Shown: positions 4,819 to 5,220 of the stretch, piece after piece
Numbering within the stretch: the first letter of the stretch is position 1
How the letters are laid out: the number at the start of each line of letters is the position of its first letter
From: an uncultured Bacteroidales bacterium
Lineage (GTDB): Bacteria > Bacteroidota > Bacteroidia > Bacteroidales > WCHB1-69
Reading direction: 5' to 3'
DNA: 5,220 nt
Assembly: GCA_946407715.1 (NCBI GenBank)
Contig: CAMJPH010000109.1
Coordinates: 1 to 5,220 of the forward strand
Notes under the pieces: model-generated
Databases searched by the model: none
What the model was told of the DNA's origin: nothing
Seen by the model: the letters and a program-made list of their open reading frames with translations, nothing else
Made by a program: the position numbers and the translations under genes

Positions 4819-5010
4819 ATGGAAAACATTGTATTATCCATTCCCTCAGCGGATTACAGTTTCTTTGAGGCGTTGGCCGCCCGGATGGGCTGGTCCGTCC
4901 GCACATGTCGCGCATCCGTGGAGCGTTTTCTCGAATCCTGCCCGAAAACCCCGCAAATGACTGACGAGGAAATAGCCGATGAAGTGAACGCAGTACGCTA
5001 CGGGAAATGA
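4819..5010 (+). CDS. Antitoxin-like protein of a PIN-type toxin-antitoxin pair
   Basis: The 63-residue product has the layout of small antitoxins common in Bacteroidota. It starts MENIVLSIPSADYSFFEALA, followed by RMGW at 22-25, a Ser/Arg-rich middle, and the acidic C-terminal TDEEIADEVNAVRYGK at 48-63. In relatives that I recall, the C-terminal 'DEEI..EV.AVRYG' segment accompanies a downstream PIN-domain RNase toxin and would be the part that blocks it. The gene has its own promoter and an inverted repeat in the leader. Its stop overlaps the next start in ATGA (5007-5010), the classic coupling of antitoxin to toxin. The toxin frame that follows is only a stub, so this looks like an orphaned antitoxin. 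The family name is inferred from motif memory, not a search. Confidence 0.65.
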   Translation: MENIVLSIPSADYSFFEALAARMGWSVRTCRASVERFLESCPKTPQMTDEEIADEVNAVRYGK

Positions 5011-5126
5011 AAATTATACAATATCCTATTCGTGACATCAAAGACCTCACCGAACTTGGCGAGCACAAAGGCATCCCGATATTGACATACAATCAGTTGT
5101 TGGCTTTGTTGCAACCTGCAACATGA
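5007..5126 (+). pseudogene. Truncated PIN-domain toxin remnant
   Basis: A 39-codon frame overlaps the antitoxin stop by four bases. After a short start (MKIIQYPIR) it reads DIKDLTELGEHKGIPILTYN, then QLLALL. This resembles the C-terminal end of PIN-family toxins of the COG1569 type, which typically end 'TGDKDLLxLGexxGIxIxTPxeFLxLL'. A full toxin has about 130-140 residues with an N-terminal DTN motif and several acidic active-site residues. Nearly all of that is missing here, with the frame preserved across an apparent internal deletion. It cannot be an active nuclease as it stands. Whether the first nine residues belonged to the original toxin is unclear. Confidence 0.6.
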
Positions 5127-5136
5127 CACGCCCTTC

Positions 5137-5169
5137 TATCCCTCCGGCACATACCTCGTGAAGATCAAC
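5137..5169 (+). pseudogene. Fragment of the T9SS-like tail abutting the next start codon
   Basis: In the frame of the gene at 5170 these bases read YPSGTYLVKIN. The last 25 bases (5145-5169) are identical to 4598-4622 inside the 4548 remnant. The tail is cut at exactly CAAC, and the ATG of the next gene follows at once. CAAC also precedes the ATG at 4548, so the junction could be a recombination at that short shared sequence. Confidence 0.55.
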
Positions 5170-5220
5170 ATGAAAAAACAACTCCCCCTTTTCGTGGCCA
5201 CCCTCGCCACCCTTTTCATC
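5170..5220 (+). CDS. Start of a secreted protein gene, continues beyond the window
   Basis: Only 17 codons are visible: MKKQLPLFVATLATLFI, a typical signal peptide start with a basic end and a hydrophobic core. The first 36 bases match 4548-4583 with three substitutions in one stretch (TTA against CCC). By analogy with the 4548 remnant, the full protein may be a T9SS cargo, but nothing beyond the signal peptide can be seen. No promoter or Shine-Dalgarno sequence is evident directly upstream because the tail fragment abuts the start. An in-frame opening extends upstream to 5086, without an ATG. Confidence 0.55.
   Translation, partial: MKKQLPLFVATLATLFI

Noticed and set aside
4335..4841. Minus-strand open frames at 4335-4559, 4397-4813 and 4563-4841
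   Set aside because: They run across repeat units, the MITE-like end and the antitoxin promoter, resemble no protein I know, and are explained by GC-rich repeats on the other strand.
4817..5092. Minus-strand open frame opposite the antitoxin-like gene
   Set aside because: The plus-strand gene has a good promoter, leader and a recognisable C-terminal pattern; the opposite frame has none of these.

Overview
The window looks like accessory DNA from a member of Bacteroidota, probably Bacteroidales. Four things point there: promoter elements of the TAnnTTTG type, start codons without a Shine-Dalgarno sequence but with A-rich leaders (typically ACAATGAAAAAA), a membrane-anchored LytTR regulator and a FISUMP-domain lipoprotein, and remnants that look like a type IX secretion (T9SS) C-terminal sorting tail. 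I cannot name the species.

Layout. Positions 1-820 (minus strand) hold the N-terminal 273 residues of a membrane protein with a LytTR DNA-binding domain; it runs off the left edge. The 293-bp divergent intergenic region (821-1113) carries phased repeats next to this regulator. Positions 1114-2076 (plus) encode a lipoprotein with a divergent InlB-type repeat and a FISUMP domain. From about 2080 to 4550 the DNA is a mosaic of duplicated pieces: two almost identical small lipoprotein genes (2305-2655 and 3769-4119), an unrelated membrane-anchored protein gene (3045-3680) whose leader and first four codons are copied from the first lipoprotein gene, and five copies of a three-hairpin repeat unit. 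The units alternate in orientation (+, -, +, -, +), so that inverted units bracket the genes like cassettes. A 95-bp element with perfect 16-bp terminal inverted repeats (4292-4386) sits at the end of this array.

From 4548 to the right edge there are remains of deleted genes: a signal peptide fused to a secretion-tail-like end (4548-4667), an intact antitoxin-like gene with its own promoter (4819-5010), the apparent C-terminal stub of a PIN-type toxin (5007-5126), a short fragment of the same secretion tail (5137-5169), and the start of a new gene with the same signal peptide (5170 onward).

How the parts may work together (inference): the LytTR protein may control itself and the FISUMP lipoprotein through the 21-bp-phased sites between them. 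The central part is best read as a recombination-prone region with structured repeats between genes, in which one gene appears to have been inserted at the start codon of a duplicated lipoprotein gene. All secreted products here look like envelope or surface proteins. Function cannot be assigned to the small lipoproteins or to the 211-residue protein from sequence alone.
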